Shown: positions 12,201 through 25,159 of the stretch, piece by piece
Layout: each line of letters opens with the position of its first letter
Position numbering within the stretch: the stretch's first letter is position 1
Program-made: the position numbers and the translations under genes
Notes under the pieces: model-generated
Database searches by the model: none
Told to the model about the DNA's origin: nothing
The model's input: the letters and a program-made list of their open reading frames with translations, nothing else
Assembly: GCF_002443255.2 (NCBI RefSeq)
Contig: NW_019211460.1
Coordinates: 25,650,882-25,714,881, forward strand
Direction of reading: 5' to 3'
Length of the DNA: 64,000 nt
Source: Varroa destructor
Lineage: Eukaryota > Arthropoda > Arachnida > Mesostigmata > Varroidae

Positions 12201-14193
12201 CGGCCAATCTAAATCAAAGCTTACCTTTGACTTACTTATGTCTGGGGTCCAAATTGAATCAGGAGCCTGTCAGTGCACCTATTTTAGATATCCGTTGCGA
12301 CCTTACGCGATTACCAAGTGCATATCGAAATCTTCCTATAACTGTTACATGCTGCCTGCAAGATTCGTTCGAACGAACAAGAAAGGCCCATTCCGGTCAA
12401 AGGAGTAAGTTAAAAAAAACTTTCAAGTACTCGTCGACGGTTGATACAGCCACGGTCTAAATAAATTCTGAAACGATGTTTAAAAACTTAGTGTAGCAGA
12501 TTTGTAATTAAGAAGTTGGCAAAGAATCAAAGAAGGACATTTAGTGCACTTCACGGCTCCAGTTATTCGTCGTAACTGAAGTTAGACCCATATGACAGAA
12601 CCACGGTCGAATGTTCAGCTGGTTAATCCTTTCTATCTGCGGTTTCGTCCTACCTCAGTGTCTATTCTGTAGCCTTGTTTAATTCCGAAAACTTCTCTAT
12701 GCAACTACAATGTAATGCCCATAGTCGACGTCGCTGCTGATTTACGATTCAACCTACCGTACACTATAGTCATAATACAAATAGCACTACGGGACTATCC
12801 AATGCGATACAATCCTTAGTATCATGGCCACTAGCTTTGCCCACCTGGTAACTCCGACCCATTTGTTTCTATGGAAATAGTACTAATAGTTCCAGTCTTG
12901 CACATGAGATTCTATTCGTTTTCTACTTTAGCTTAATCGAAACGCCTACAAAGGGGTAGACTCACGGACTTATGTTTATACATGGAGCGAGGAACCGGAA
13001 ATTATTGGTGTACAACTGCTGATTGCAGCTTCGTTTCTCCCAAACTGGGCTTCCCCATTTGGAATACCTTGGAACGTCTTGAGGAAACGGATCGAACGGT
13101 GAGGAAACGTAGTTTCGTGGCTTCGTCTGTACGAGCAAGAGTAAATGTATACGCCTCCGTCGTTAATACTTCACGAAGTAGTGTCACGAGAGACTGCTTT
13201 TTTCGAGTTTCGATCGTGTATTATACTAAAACATTTCACTTCGAAAGCTTCAAAGCCGATGATTCTGTCGACCTAGTGGTGTCGTCGAATTTTTTAGTTG
13301 CATTGGAAGGTTTTTCTAGTTTATTCTAAATAAACGCTGATATTTGGCATATCGATGCGTTATCATGCTTCCCATTTAAAAATTATAAATTCGTGGATTC
13401 AACATGGGTTCATTATCGATGGATATACATATACATCCGATTAAATGTGGCTTTCAAATGCTCTCAATACGTTAAAAAATCAGCAATTTTTGGCGAAGTC
13501 CTAAAAACAAACGTTGCCTTATGTTAATACTCGAACGACTGCTTTCTAAGTTACCTTTGACGTATCGTGTCGTTTGCTATGAATTACTTTGACTAGCGCC
13601 CTTTTTTGAAAAGTCGCCGGTTCGATCTAATTAGCAGGCCATTGACTAAGTTATCATAGGCTAGCGACTACCTTTTCCCGAAGCTTGGGCTGCTCTTCAG
13701 CGTCAAGATGTCACCGCTGGAGTGGAGTAGTTATCTTCGTCGTGCTGGGCGGCCAGAACGTCGTTGTTGTGTACCCAACAGCTTTGGCGATAGCTAAGAT
13801 TTACACAGTTTAGTATACAGACGGCACACTAAGTATACTGAGCCCTACCAGTCAGCCGAGTGCCGAAACGCCAATCGATTTATTTTCCTAGGTCGTTCAC
13901 AGAGAACTTTGACTATGCAGTTTTAGCCGTCTGCACGCGTGTTACATTAGGCTTTTTGGGTCATTAGTAGGACATAACCAGTTAGTCCAAAATAACATAC
14001 AAACCTCAGTCTCTGTCTGCTAACCTCACATGTACGCTGACAAGCCTGCAATCAAAAGTGTAGTTTTCTTGTTTGTGTCACATCGCCTTAAATCAATTTA
14101 TCTGCAAGCCTACTGACTACGACATACATAGGCCTGTCAATTTACGCGATGTTATTATATGTCAAAAGGAAGACACACGAAATTTAAGCGTAG
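9292..14193. other. Mostly AT-rich non-coding sequence
   Basis: About 4.9 kb without a supported gene. The plus frame at 9243-9611, and opposing frames near 12982-13329, lack splice support or recognisable domains. A CAG run (11401-11416) and a short TA run near 10642 are minor repeats. The only ordered structure is the hairpin at 10997-11029. Confidence 0.5.
10997..11029. repeat. Perfect 12-bp inverted repeat (hairpin)
   Basis: Arms at 10997-11008 and 11018-11029 are exact reverse complements (GATGACCACGCA) around a 9-base loop. Half of the stem pairs are G-C. No T-run follows, and the flanks do not form a tRNA. Confidence 0.8.
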
Positions 14194-14353
14194 TCTGCGC
14201 TAGAAGCTGCTTTAAGTCATGAGCGAGCTCATCTTCAACTGGCACGCATTCAGCGTGATGAACTTCAAAAACGCAATGGAGAAATTACTAATCAATCGCG
14301 GGGCCACCTTTCAACGGATCGTTGATTGTTGTCAGTTATCCCTGCCGATCTGA
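14194..14353 (+). CDS. Coding-like segment with coiled-coil character
   Basis: Two overlapping plus-strand frames both look better than noise. One (14194-14325, 43 codons, no Met) reads as an amphipathic charged helix, for example ARIQRDELQKRNGEI, which would suit a coiled coil. It has an acceptor-like CGCTAG at 14198-14203. The other starts with ATG at 14219 and gives 44 residues to TGA at 14351. No strong donor closes either frame and I recognise no family. Coincidental frames in a moderately GC-rich patch remain possible. Confidence 0.22.
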
Positions 14354-15346
14354 ACTATTAGCTCGCCGCTGTCGGTGATAGTCGAAAGATTTTATTAAGC
14401 CCATAGACAAACAACTACTTAGCGGCTACGCGGATGGTAATTGTTGTTGACGTCAAGTAAGTAATAGATAATTAACCGCGTAACGAAGTCTAGCTAAAAG
14501 GGACTCGGCTAGACTAACGAGAACAGGGGCAGATCGATTTTCAACTAGTTCAATCCGCTGGAATCGACTTAATCAATCCCTAGAGAGAGGTAGAAAGAGG
14601 ATTTGCTCGATGTAAGTCGAACGCCTAATCAAGATAAAATGGAGAACCCCTTCGGTATAAAGTGCGCAGATGATACTGCTCCGAGTACGTTGGTCAGATG
14701 GCAAAATTCTCTTTCTTTTAAACATATAATGAAATCAACTATTCCGTATTTAAGCTAGCTAGAAGTGTACTTCCCAAGTAGACTGGGTACTACTAAACTC
14801 GATGTATACGGTCTTAATCCTACGCTTATTCCATTTCCAGCAACGATGTCGGTATTGATTAGATTAATAATAATTGTGTTCCGGCTAGCTGTTCTCCAAA
14901 TGTTACGATCATGCTTATTTTAGACCGCCTTCCAGATTTCTATGGACGGTTGCCTAGCTCGCCGTGGCGGGTCTATTTATTCCTGTATAGTTGCGCTTTG
15001 CTATCTTCAGTGGTCGTCGCCCTTGCCAGCTTTTGTCAGCGAAGCCCATCACTACCCGAGATCAACAAAGGTTAGTTCGCTAAATTGTGAAAGAAGAGTA
15101 GGGCTGTTTCATGGAAAGAAGCTCCTTGACCTTGCAATCAACTTCGTTAATAAGGAGTTAATATTTTTATGTTGTATACAGATAAACGACACTCCTGACT
15201 TCTTGGATAAAGCAGGTTAAGAGAGACATACTCCTGTTTGTGCAATTTCACTGCGGGTATCGTAAAGTTTTTGGACTTCACGTGCCTTGAAAAACTAAAT
15301 AGGAAAATCTTTTTTTTTTATTATTAGGGCTCATGAAAGGAATAGT
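14354..15346. other. Unassigned sequence
   Basis: No supported gene. A donor-like GTAAGTAA near 14457 and a 92-codon frame at 14942-15220 have no partner exons. Confidence 0.45.
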
Positions 15347-15410
15347 TCCCGTAATAGCTTAGTGGATGACGTGCTTTGCTTCTAGTCTAAGATTTCGAAT
15401 CCGGGCGTGA
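15347..15410 (+). repeat. tRNA-derived SINE-like relic (tRNA-Arg-like)
   Basis: An A-box-like TAGCTTAGTGG (15355-15365) and a B-box-like ATTTCGAATCC (15392-15402) lie in the right order. Between them GCTTCTAGT resembles a tRNA-Arg(TCT) anticodon region. The A-to-B spacing is about 10 bases shorter than in a working tRNA and the stems do not close, so this is a decayed tRNA or SINE head, not a functional gene. The same short spacing occurs in the minus-strand element near 49165-49225. Confidence 0.5.
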
Positions 15411-16790
15411 ACACACCCCGTATTGTCATAGGAATCAGCCCAACGTAAAACTCAAAAAAAAAAGGCTTGTAAAGATGCCATTAGAATCGCTTAGTTAGTT
15501 TTTTTTTTTTACTAATAGTGTCTACGCCAACGTGATGGTGGGTTTCGGGCCCAGATCCGTTCGCGTTCCTTGTACGTAATGACTAATCTTCCCAGATACT
15601 CATTGAGTATATTTGTATGAAGAGGGAAATGAATGGATTTTGGGCCTGACAAAAACTGATACAAATATGCTATGCACAGGGCGCCTTCCTGATCAAAAAT
15701 CGCACTTCTAGCTTCAAAGATCAATTATTTTCTTTCATTTGCTCCAAGTGACGGTAAGCTATTTGGCCTAATTGAAGATCGAATTTCCCTAGTACGCCCC
15801 TATTTCGCACTGACTTTAGGAATCTCAAGAGTCAAGCTATTATATGCTGGCAGTTTTCTGCTCGTTCTGTATACTCCAAGATGTTGATGTTCACATTAAA
15901 TTTGAACTTAATTTATGCTATTAGCGCGATGTGTATATGTCCCATTTTAATTGCCGCGGCTAGAATGACTCAAGTTAAGCCCGGAACGTGCAGAAGCAAA
16001 TATAGGTTAGTCAACAACAAGTATCTATTGTAAATAGGTAGTCTTCGTTCTCTTCCATTACTCACAAGGACGTGTTTTTCTTCAATTTTAAAATTTCTAC
16101 GAATATCTCCTCAGCTTCTATCACCGAGAAAATAGCGAACTCTATCTCTTACATCATCATAATCTTTTGGATAGCGCTTGTTTTAATGAACGCTGTTCAC
16201 ATGCTCACGCGTTGTAGGCGCCTGACCGCTTGGTGCCATTGGGCCTCTCGGTCCAAGCCTTGATGCTAAAGTGAGAAGGGTGCGTGGCCTTTCAACAAGT
16301 GGCTACGGCCAACTAGCACTACGTGAGGACAAAGCAAGTACAGAAAACTGACTTTGCGAAAGCCTGACAGACCGGAAGGACAAGCTAAGGACGTTCTAAT
16401 ACAAAGAAAGCCGATGAATGCGAACACTAAATGAGTTCACTGCGTGACCTATAAACTGCTGCATCTTTAGAATCTGCAGCACTTCTACTGATATTGTCAC
16501 AGTACATGCAAAACTCGTGCCTTCACTTTAAATCACCTTCAGAGATTGCTGAGGCTTCAAATCAGATATGATGCGTCTTTACGGTAGAGATACTTATGCT
16601 TGGATGCCTATCGTGTTGCGCTGTCACTTGATGTGTTTGCAAATAGCACTTTCAAAGAACGAACCCAACGAGAAGGTATAAGTGAACTGGCGTTTGTGTT
16701 CGACCCAGTATGGCATTCTGGTCTCTTCGTATAAATGGTGAGTATACATCTTTTTCGCACGCGAGAAAACGAGTGAATAGAGCGTCATAG
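15411..16790. other. Unassigned sequence
   Basis: No supported gene. Frames of 60 to 70 codons on both strands are unremarkable. Confidence 0.5.
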
Positions 16791-17708
16791 AATAGGAGGA
16801 TCGGATGCCGGAGGTTGAGGGCCCCCGCACTCATTGTCACCGCCGCTATAGCCCTCTAGGCTCGTTGACAGCACTGCGAGTAAAATGAACGACGAATGGG
16901 GATAGGAGACGAGAGGACAACGAAGTAGCGAACCGTCTAAGCTACCCGGCCACAGCATCCAACAACAATACAAAGATCGCGGCGCCAACAGCAAGGACAG
17001 CTACAGCAACGAACTAAGACGAACAGTAGCAACCGCTAGGTAGAAGAAGCGGGTTGCTGGTCTTCAGGAGGGTGGGCGGGCGGTCGGCGTACAAGCGGAG
17101 TCACACGTTGTACAACGGGCGGTGGAGATACTGTATGGTCGAAAATGCAGCAGCGCTGCCATCACCGCTATGTAGAACAGTGCTTCGGGGCGTCGTAGTC
17201 GTCGGCGTAACCTGAAGGTGCTGCGCTTATTCTTTGACAGAATTACTCCTCCCTTGCCAACCATCGCTTCGTCGTTGTGCACGTCTTTGATTTCTTTTAA
17301 CTCACTGACGTTGCGTCGTACTGTGCCTTCTTCCACTCCCGCCCTTTCTCTCTTTCTCGTTGTCGGTCTTTTGCGCCGTCTTCAAAAGAGAAGGGGAATA
17401 GTTGTGCTTCAGCAATTGTGCGCCTCCGCCGGTCTTGCTGTTGGCAGTGTCGCTTCTTTGCCTTAGCTTGTTCAGGCCGCAAAAGACGGTCGCTGAGGGC
17501 ACCGGGCGGAAGGTACTCGGTGACGGCGGCAGCTGCGCTAGCGGTTACAGCGACGGCCTACGATGTGGTGCGGCCTTCCGAACGTCGTTGCTATTGTCTT
17601 GCTCTACCTTCGTCTCCCGCTTCCCACACCCACCTTTCTCCCTCACGACGCGAAAACCAAGGATCGGACGTCAACAAGCGAATAATAAGCTAAGAGCTCT
17701 GCAAATAC
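16791..17708. promoter_or_regulatory. GC/CpG-rich island upstream of a possible secreted-peptide ORF
   Basis: CpG and GC are high, and frames overlap on both strands (17064-17336 minus; 17218-17466, 17402-17728 and 17418-17693 plus). Their overlap and Arg/Ser/Pro bias suggest composition, not several genes. Degenerate CAACAA/CAGCAA triplets occur near 16960-17010. It ends just before the ATG at 17709, so a promoter or 5-prime UTR of that ORF is a reasonable inference. Confidence 0.35.
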
Positions 17709-17912
17709 ATGAATTTTACTATGCTTAGTCCATGTTCGTCTAGCAGCGGTAGCATTAGTACAGCAAATGGGTGTGCTCGCCTTATCTTTCTCGTCCTCGT
17801 CCTTATTGTCTTTATCGAGAACAGGGAAGCCAGTAGAAATGTTCCGGCGGCAGACTTGCAGAAGGCGAGTGATCCACTTGAACGTGAGACGGCGGAGTAC
17901 GGCCCTAAGTAA
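17709..17912 (+). CDS. Putative secreted or membrane-anchored peptide (67 aa)
   Basis: An ATG opens a 67-residue frame. A Ser-rich N-terminus is followed by a strongly hydrophobic stretch (LIFLVLVLIVFI, about residues 28-39), then a short polar tail with charged residues. That order fits a signal peptide with a long n-region, or a signal anchor. The stop comes soon after (TAA within CCTAAGTAAAAC). The same bases include a possible weak donor (AA before GTAAAA), so this may be the first exon of a longer precursor. No mature peptide motif is recognisable. Its position just after a CpG-rich island supports a real start. I cannot name a family. Confidence 0.4.
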   Translation: MNFTMLSPCSSSSGSISTANGCARLIFLVLVLIVFIENREASRNVPAADLQKASDPLERETAEYGPK

Positions 17913-19131
17913 AACTAACGAACGTCAGGAACCTTAGCAGCTTAGCTGGAGTGGCTAGTCTGCTTCGTTGTGCTTGAGCGTCGATAGCAGCGGCAGTTGC
18001 GTATCGTTAGAACAGATCTGTCCGACAACGATATGAACAAGTCAAAGCAGCACTAATAGCTCTAGTCGTGCTAGCTTTGATAAAAAAAAAAAAAGGAAAA
18101 GAACGCATTGTTCGCGATTCTAGCAAGGGCCCTCTAAAAATCAGTACTATCTGTTTGCGCTATATGGAACGAGAGAAAAGCACTAGATAGAGAGGTGAAT
18201 CTACAAGTATCAAAACTTTCGTCTACTGTTGGGAAAAATACGGCACGCTTACCTGTAAAATAGAACGTGCGTTAACTGAAAATCTACCTGTACAATTTCG
18301 AAGTGGAAAATCGAATACGATTATTCGCTCTGAGAATGTGTTATATATTAAATTGATTGAAGTATTAGTTTGATTGAGGTGAAATAACTTAATGATAAAA
18401 CGACCAAGTTCCAACTACGTAACACATGATGGCACAATTTGTCTAAGGTAACTGAGTGGACATCTGGCAGATTGGTCAAAACTACTAGAAAGTGCACAGC
18501 AAAATAGAAAATGCCGTTCATGTAATTTCATGGATAAAATTTCGCATAGTTGAACAAGCAAGAATCTATCAGACGTCTCTGAAACAGTTCAGAAAGAGCC
18601 AGCTGAACCATGTTACGTCAAATGAGCGACTGCAAGCCAAAAGGGTAACAACTTTGGATGCAGAAGCCCACAGGCTCTATTTACAGTAGAAGAACGATAT
18701 TATAGTGAGATTCGTCGTTGATATCACTTATGGCGGGCCGCAGCTTCCCTCGACCAACTCGGAGTACTTACTAAATAATATTGTCCAGGCTAATCTACTT
18801 CGTTAGACCTTCCACTAATTTTAAAGCTAACGAGCACCTGTGAAATGTTATCATGATTTCCTCCTGACCACACGTTGGGTGGTTATCCCCCATACCTATA
18901 CTGTCCGTCTTCGAACCTCGTTCGAGTCCAAAATTTTAGAGCTTCCTACGTGAGCTTGTATTTTCGTATATTTTCGAATTTTCTATGTACAACAGCACCA
19001 TCAACTGCTATGAAGTTATCAAAGGAACTTAAACCTAATTTATTGGCACGAACGAGCGTAACATTTTTAGTTTCACAGTAGTAATACTCTACCAAAAGAA
19101 AATTTCTTTTAACTAAAACTGTGCACGGCAG
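17913..19131. other. Unassigned sequence
   Basis: AT-rich with a poly-A tract near 18080. I found no downstream exon that clearly continues the ORF at 17709. Confidence 0.45.
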
Positions 19132-19206
19132 ATGGCGACAGTGATCACTAGCGGAACCATTGCTTTTAAATATAGCCGGTGTTTTGGGTTCGATTTCTAG
19201 CCTGTG
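19132..19206 (+). repeat. tRNA-derived relic (tRNA-Lys-like)
   Basis: An A-box-like TGGCGACAGTGATCACTAG (19133-19151) and a B-box GGGTTCGATTTC (19186-19197) have near-normal tRNA spacing. TTGCTTTTAAAT between them resembles a tRNA-Lys(TTT) anticodon arm. The acceptor stem does not pair, so it is probably a pseudogene or SINE head. A 17-base stretch of the anticodon region (AACCATTGCTTTTAAAT) recurs near 40650-40667. Confidence 0.45.
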
Positions 19207-22200
19207 CTAGTTTATATTTCATGAGCACCATCGAAGTTTGTCATCAATGTATTTTTAGTAGCGTTGTCTGTCTAACTTAATTAATACAAAATCATTCAGC
19301 ATATAACGTGTCTCTGTATGACTTTTTTTTTTGAGATGAATATATCTTTTGAATATCGAATGATTTTGCTAACCTAGTTACAGTATTCTACCAACCTGTA
19401 CGATTTGTGCCTAGGAACTTCGTGAGTTCCAAATTAACCTGCCGCGTCCAAAAACCGTTAGGCTACAGATGAATAGCTAGCGGGCTTACGCTGACAGCGA
19501 ATGTATCATTATGTTTGTATAGATCCAATGGCACGCATTGTACCTTTGGCTCTACGTATACACTCGCATGTGGTAGAGTGTATTTGGACCGAGTCATTGT
19601 AAAGGATTCAGAACATTTTTTGCTTTGTCTGTCTACAGTAGCCTAGAACAGATTCAATCCCCAGCACAAATCACAGTTTCCTAACAAAGCGAATCCTGCT
19701 ACCGTTCGCGGTTGGATATTCAGCAAACCTTCCGGCGCTTCATTTCCTCCGGTTATCCACCGACCGGATGTAATAAGCCAACAGGTCTTCTATAGTATCT
19801 ACCTAAAGGAGTCCCTCACGGCCCTGCCCTGCTCCCGTAAAGGTAAAAAAACACGCCACAAAGGCCGTAACCGACGACGGCCAGGAGTTCACCCTCAGAA
19901 TGACGTTAGAGATAAATTCATGAAGATGGGTGTTACACAGAACACTGTATGGTCACTTATACTTTTGAAAAATTAGAAATGAGTCATTCTCTCTGATTGA
20001 TAGCTAATTTGATTCAAACAAAGGAAATCTATGCGTCAGGTATAGCTCCTGTGTATATATATAAAAAAAAAATATTAGCAGACAGGTAGCAGACGCCTAA
20101 ATGAACGACGATCGTAGCGCATGCGTGTTAGATGTTTAAATAATAATTATTATTATTGCTTGTAAGTGTCCGTCAACGTAAAAGTAAAACGAAACAGCTA
20201 ACGTTTGCGCTGTTCGATTCGCTAAACACTTGGTATTTTGTCTCATTAGGGCCTAAATAAAAAAAAAACCGACCTTCCGTACGCGCTATTCGATTACCAT
20301 AAGGGTCGCTGGGTAAAGAACGAACGTCTTTGAATCTAACATGACTTAATATTACAATCAAGATAGACTCTGAGTGTTGTATTAGACCATTTGTCGCGAA
20401 ATGGTCTGATTTAAGGAACAAATCGGCCCTAACAGATTAGAAGGCGCATTGTGGTAAAATTGAATTTGTTCGTGGTTCTTAACTGTAATTGTTTACTTTT
20501 GTCTCGAAAGAGAGCGACTTATCGAGTTTGAATATAGATGTTAGACGTACACTGGTCGTTCATTAGAGTACTTTTGTGAAAGAAGCTTAAAGAATTTTGC
20601 AATAAACCCATCAGATTTTCTAGCCCGATACGATGCTGTTAAAAGGGATTTACAGTCACACATCCATTGACGCGAGCTGCTCAACGGGTACACAGTCTCA
20701 AAATCTTATAAATCGCACGCTAACGTGAAGGCACCTGTGTAGCAACGTAGTTACTACTGCCGCAGCTTCCCTATTCTGGGTTTCCGTTGGTGTAATTATT
20801 TGCGTTTGTTACGTCAAGACACCAGCTGGCATTGTAGCACTGTAGTAATGATTGGATTTATCCTGGAAGTAGTAGAAAATACCATGGGAGCTAATCTTTA
20901 TGGACGTTATACAGGCGAACAGGGAGCAGCGGCAAAGGTTGTAACGTCTACGGTTAATCTACCCACATTGGTGCTGTTTCTGTTCGATTACTGATTCGAT
21001 ATTCTGGTGATGTCTTCGATGGAAACTTGTTTCGAACGGATGAAACAGCTCACTAGCAGTTAAGTCATTAAATAAATCCCTTCAGTGTAACAACGGCGGC
21101 AATAACAACAACCGATAAGTCCCTTGGGTGGAGGACATTCTGAGGGCGGGCGTAGCCTTAATTTACAGAAACAAACAGTCAGTTGCCCTGGTAGAGTCAT
21201 TCATTCAATCGTGTGTACGAGTGGGACGTCTAAAGCTGTGGGACGATACGGGACAAGGCCCGAGCGGTCTAGATAGAGAACAGGTTTCCTATAGCAACGT
21301 CTGTCTATTTGTGTACGCGAATAAAAAAAAAATAGCCTGAAAGAAACACAGTTGCGTCTGCCTACTTGCTAAATCCTAGATGCCGCATTGATTCGTTACC
21401 ATACCTCACATAGCAGCAGTACTAGGATTGACAGGCGCATGGAATATGAGAAGCCCCCCCAAGTCGACACTGGTAATGTTATCGTGGTATTTAAACGAGA
21501 CAGGCGTAATTAAACTAACGCCCCACACATAATTTTCAGCCATTTTGTGCGGTGTCGAACATTTCTAGAAGGTTTTATACAGAGGAGAAGGTAAGCTCTA
21601 AGCACATAGGCAAGTACGGAAAGAGCTCACCTTTAAGCGTACCTAATTTATGGGTGTTGACGCCCGGAACACTTACATTAAACAAGGCTATTTATTCTAT
21701 TTTTGACTAACTAATGAAACCAATTAGCACGTGTCATCCAGGTTAGGCTTGAAACATAAAGGAAACACTACTTAAATCAACCAGAGACGTCGGTAAGAAG
21801 CAAACGGAAAGAAAACTATTGTTCCTTAATCGTTGACGGTAGTACCAGATGTATAGTCTACGAAATCTTCTTGCGTGCTAGCCCATTTTAATTACTACCT
21901 TCATGCTGCTTATCGAACTATGCTACGCACTGCTTTTAATTTGCGTTCGTGTACCCTCAAGATTTATATTCGCCTACTGAACGGCCCGCACGTCCAGCAT
22001 CGGCCAAGCATATCTGTTCTGTCATTTCCACGTAAGTTTATCTTCATCAGATCAGTATATATCCGCCTCTTCATCTTTATTTATGTGCTTTCAGTTTTTC
22101 CCCTACTTTTCAAACTCCAATCTGTATTGTTTAATTCGTCAATAGACACTACCAGAGTAATCCATTCGTAAGTTCTCAGTGATCGCTTTTTGTCCCGATT

Positions 22201-23361
22201 GGTGTCTAGCTTGGCACGTCCTCCGATATCCGCCGCTTTACAACGCGTCACCAGCGCCTTGTTTTGTCTGTCTTCAAACTAAATTCCCTATCGCCTCCAG
22301 CGTCGGTCCCTTCTTGCCTTTTGCGCGCAGCGAACGCACACGAAGTCATCTCTGTCTCCTTTCGCTTTCTCCTCTCTCAGCTATTCATCAGGCGGTCCTA
22401 ACCGACTGAGTGACTGATCCTTCAGTCAAATAAACGTGTCTCGCACCATTTTCTTACTGACTATGAACCGCTGGAAACATCATAGTGATCCTTCTCGACG
22501 TTGGATGTATCAAACTGAGATGAAGCAATACTTGGCTGTACGGTGTAATAGACCCATGCAAGTTGTCTACAAAAAAAGCCCTAAGACGCGCCGCCGTTGA
22601 GTTCGGAGCCGTCACGGCGGCTCATTGCGGTAGCCCCTCCTTACTCTTTCTCACCCCTATCCGCAAACTTATACATACACACGCTCACAGACACGGATCT
22701 CTTTGCTATGTTTCATTCTGTCTGTAGTAGCCAACTCGGTTTCAGCTTTGTGAAACGACTGTACCAGAGGCTATGAAAACGCGACTATTAAACAGGACAA
22801 GGCGACGCGTTGCTGGGTCAGACATGTTCATGACTTTTTTCGATTGCCCTCATCCGTCCTCTACTAGAAGCGCCAAACACACCATTATGTACAAAGAAGG
22901 GGGCAATGACTGCTACAGCTATAGCCACAATGCAAGCAAGGACAACGGTGGTGACGACGACGAAAATGGAGGAGAAGGAGAAAACCCACACTTGAAGAAA
23001 GGCAACAAGAGATAAGCTGCAAGATCCTGGTGTAGGCACATGCGAGCAGAGGGGAAGATCGAGCGAACCAGAAGACCCACTTGCTCAACGAAACAAGCAG
23101 ATTGAGCGGATTTTATAGGCAGCAGACGCCCCAGGCATGAGAGTGAACTGTGTATACTGAGGGGCAGATGAGTTATGTTTAGCTGGAACACTTTAGCTAT
23201 CGTCCGAAAACTACTACACTACACTTACCTACCAATGAAAAAGGATACTGACTGACATATCTGGCAGACGTCTATTTGATCTCATGTTTTATCTTGTCTT
23301 AGCTATTACGAATTCGTCTCTCATATTGAACAGCTGACATGCGAAAAATGAGAGCCGGATT
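19207..23361. other. Mostly unassigned sequence
   Basis: A 109-codon plus-strand frame without any Met start spans 19647-19976. Its middle is very basic (Lys/Arg-rich), and ORFs of this length are expected by chance here. A GC-richer patch at about 22180-23170 contains GAC/GGT triplet runs and pyrimidine-rich, acceptor-like sites (for example before 22380), but no exon chain. Nothing else is recognisable. Confidence 0.45.
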
Positions 23362-23412
23362 TATTACGATTTGTTGCGGTGTGGTAGACATGTTATTACT
23401 CAAATCGTAATA
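23362..23412. repeat. 12-bp inverted repeat
   Basis: Arms at 23362-23373 and 23401-23412 are exact complements (TATTACGATTTG / CAAATCGTAATA), with a 27-base loop. Confidence 0.7.
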
Positions 23413-25159
23413 TGTTCAATAAATTGAGAAAAAATGGTAGAACTTCGCTTACATGCGCCGAATTCGACCTGTTTGCTAAGCGTGAGAAGCCCGGGTGGGC
23501 AGGAATCGTCGAAGGCAGCCAATTTTCAAGTTACAGATACGAAAAAAGTAAGAGGAGGTTCTTACTCAACACAAATTAACCGCATAGGATCTATTTGCAA
23601 AATAAAGTTAATTGGGCTAACAGGGCCCAAATATCAGGAACCTGTATGTGCAATAACTCTTCCGTTTTGTTTGTATGGCCGATTTGACGATTAGAAACGA
23701 CTACCGAGATAATGAGCGGCCTCCTGTAGGAGTAGGCCTTACAAATCGACAAGGACGCAATCCGCGAGGGCGGGGTTGGTTCGAGACTTCGGGCAGAGTT
23801 GTTCATTCAAACCTAAAAAAAGCATAACAAGGATGTATGGAATGAGGTAACACGGCCAAAGAGAAAGTCCGCAATAGAGCCATCCGTATATACCTTACTA
23901 GGTCGAGTTGAAGAACGTATTCGTATATTGTACACTTCGATTTATTGGTACACTGGAAGTGTATCATTCGTATCTCTATGACGCATAGGTTGAATGAGAA
24001 AGTAAAGCGTGTAATTCGTTTTGTTAGAAACAAGTAAACAAATGCCCGAATACGGTGGACATGCGTAAACAATCCTCCTGCGTTGACCGGCAGGCAAGAC
24101 ACACGCCTTGAGCAAGATACCTATGCCTACTCACAACAGCTCTAACAGATCAACAAACTCCAGCTAGTGGGATTTACGCTTTTGAAATGTAAATCTTGGA
24201 CGATCTATATCTTACAAGGGGACCGCACCATAGCTGAAGTGTGTAGGCGTGGCAGTCAACGTCGGTCTCTATAAAGGAAGAGTACCAGCACAAACAAAGT
24301 ATTATGCAGACATACATAACCAACTTTTAATGCTAAATTCGATATGTTGGAACGTGATCATTATACATTGACTTACATAAGTACTTTCCCTACTTAGTAC
24401 TTGATTTCTTTTATAACCAGCTCGTCAATTTCCTTGTGATCTTTGAGAGATCTTACTGATTTCTTAATTACAATTTTTATTTCATTTACAATTTATCTAC
24501 GACAAGAGAAATCTGACAAGCGTTTTCTAATAGCTCCTCTCCTGCTATATGGGGCTCTTCTGGTGCCCTACTGCTAGTATTGCACTGAGGACATATTTCC
24601 GCTGAGATGAAGAACTGCCTAATATGAAACAGGGGTAGTAAAGAGAGACACTCATAGCTATAACACTTCATTTTCCAGAAATGAAATGTTCGCTACTGTA
24701 TATATGATGTTCGAGCTTTTTAAACTATTAAAATGCAACTTAGACATAAGCAGTTACTTCTCTTGAAGTTGTCTTAAAATACCATCAGTAAGCTCAATGA
24801 TTGTGATCGCAAGTCGCCGCCAGAAGCCTATCGAAAACAGAGTTTATGCCGTGCTCTTACATTGTTTAGTAATCAACCTAGCAAACGCATATAAGCCGGC
24901 AAGTAGACGTTGTCCGCCATCAGTGCATGCGATGTATACGCCTACAGAAGGCCATACCGGGAATGTTAGTTTGAGCGTGAAGCATCCTGCGGTAAAGTCC
25001 ACAGCACGAAGAAACGGTCCAATGGGGCAGAGGGGCAGTTCTCCGTGTGGTTGAAGCTTGTATTCACTGCCTTGTAATTACTAACAGTACTAGAGCTGCG
25101 ATCGATAGTTTCCTGCGTTCTACTCTCATCCTAATAACCGAGAGACTTAACCTTATTCA
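23413..25159. other. Unassigned sequence
   Basis: Short frames on both strands, none with start, splice or domain support. Confidence 0.5.

Noticed and set aside
14655..14700. The peptide CADDTA resembles the reverse-transcriptase catalytic box (Y/F)ADDTA.
   Set aside because: The upstream residues lack the expected LYIND-type block and there is no surrounding retroelement ORF; taken as coincidence.
19805..19840. In one frame the sequence reads KGVPHGPALLP, like the reverse-transcriptase motif GVPQGS.
   Set aside because: A stop lies close upstream and another directly after it, and no other reverse-transcriptase motif occurs nearby in any frame.
19647..19976. A 109-codon frame without a Met start and with a basic middle.
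   Set aside because: Its length is expected by chance in 128 thousand codon positions, and its ends carry no convincing acceptor or donor.
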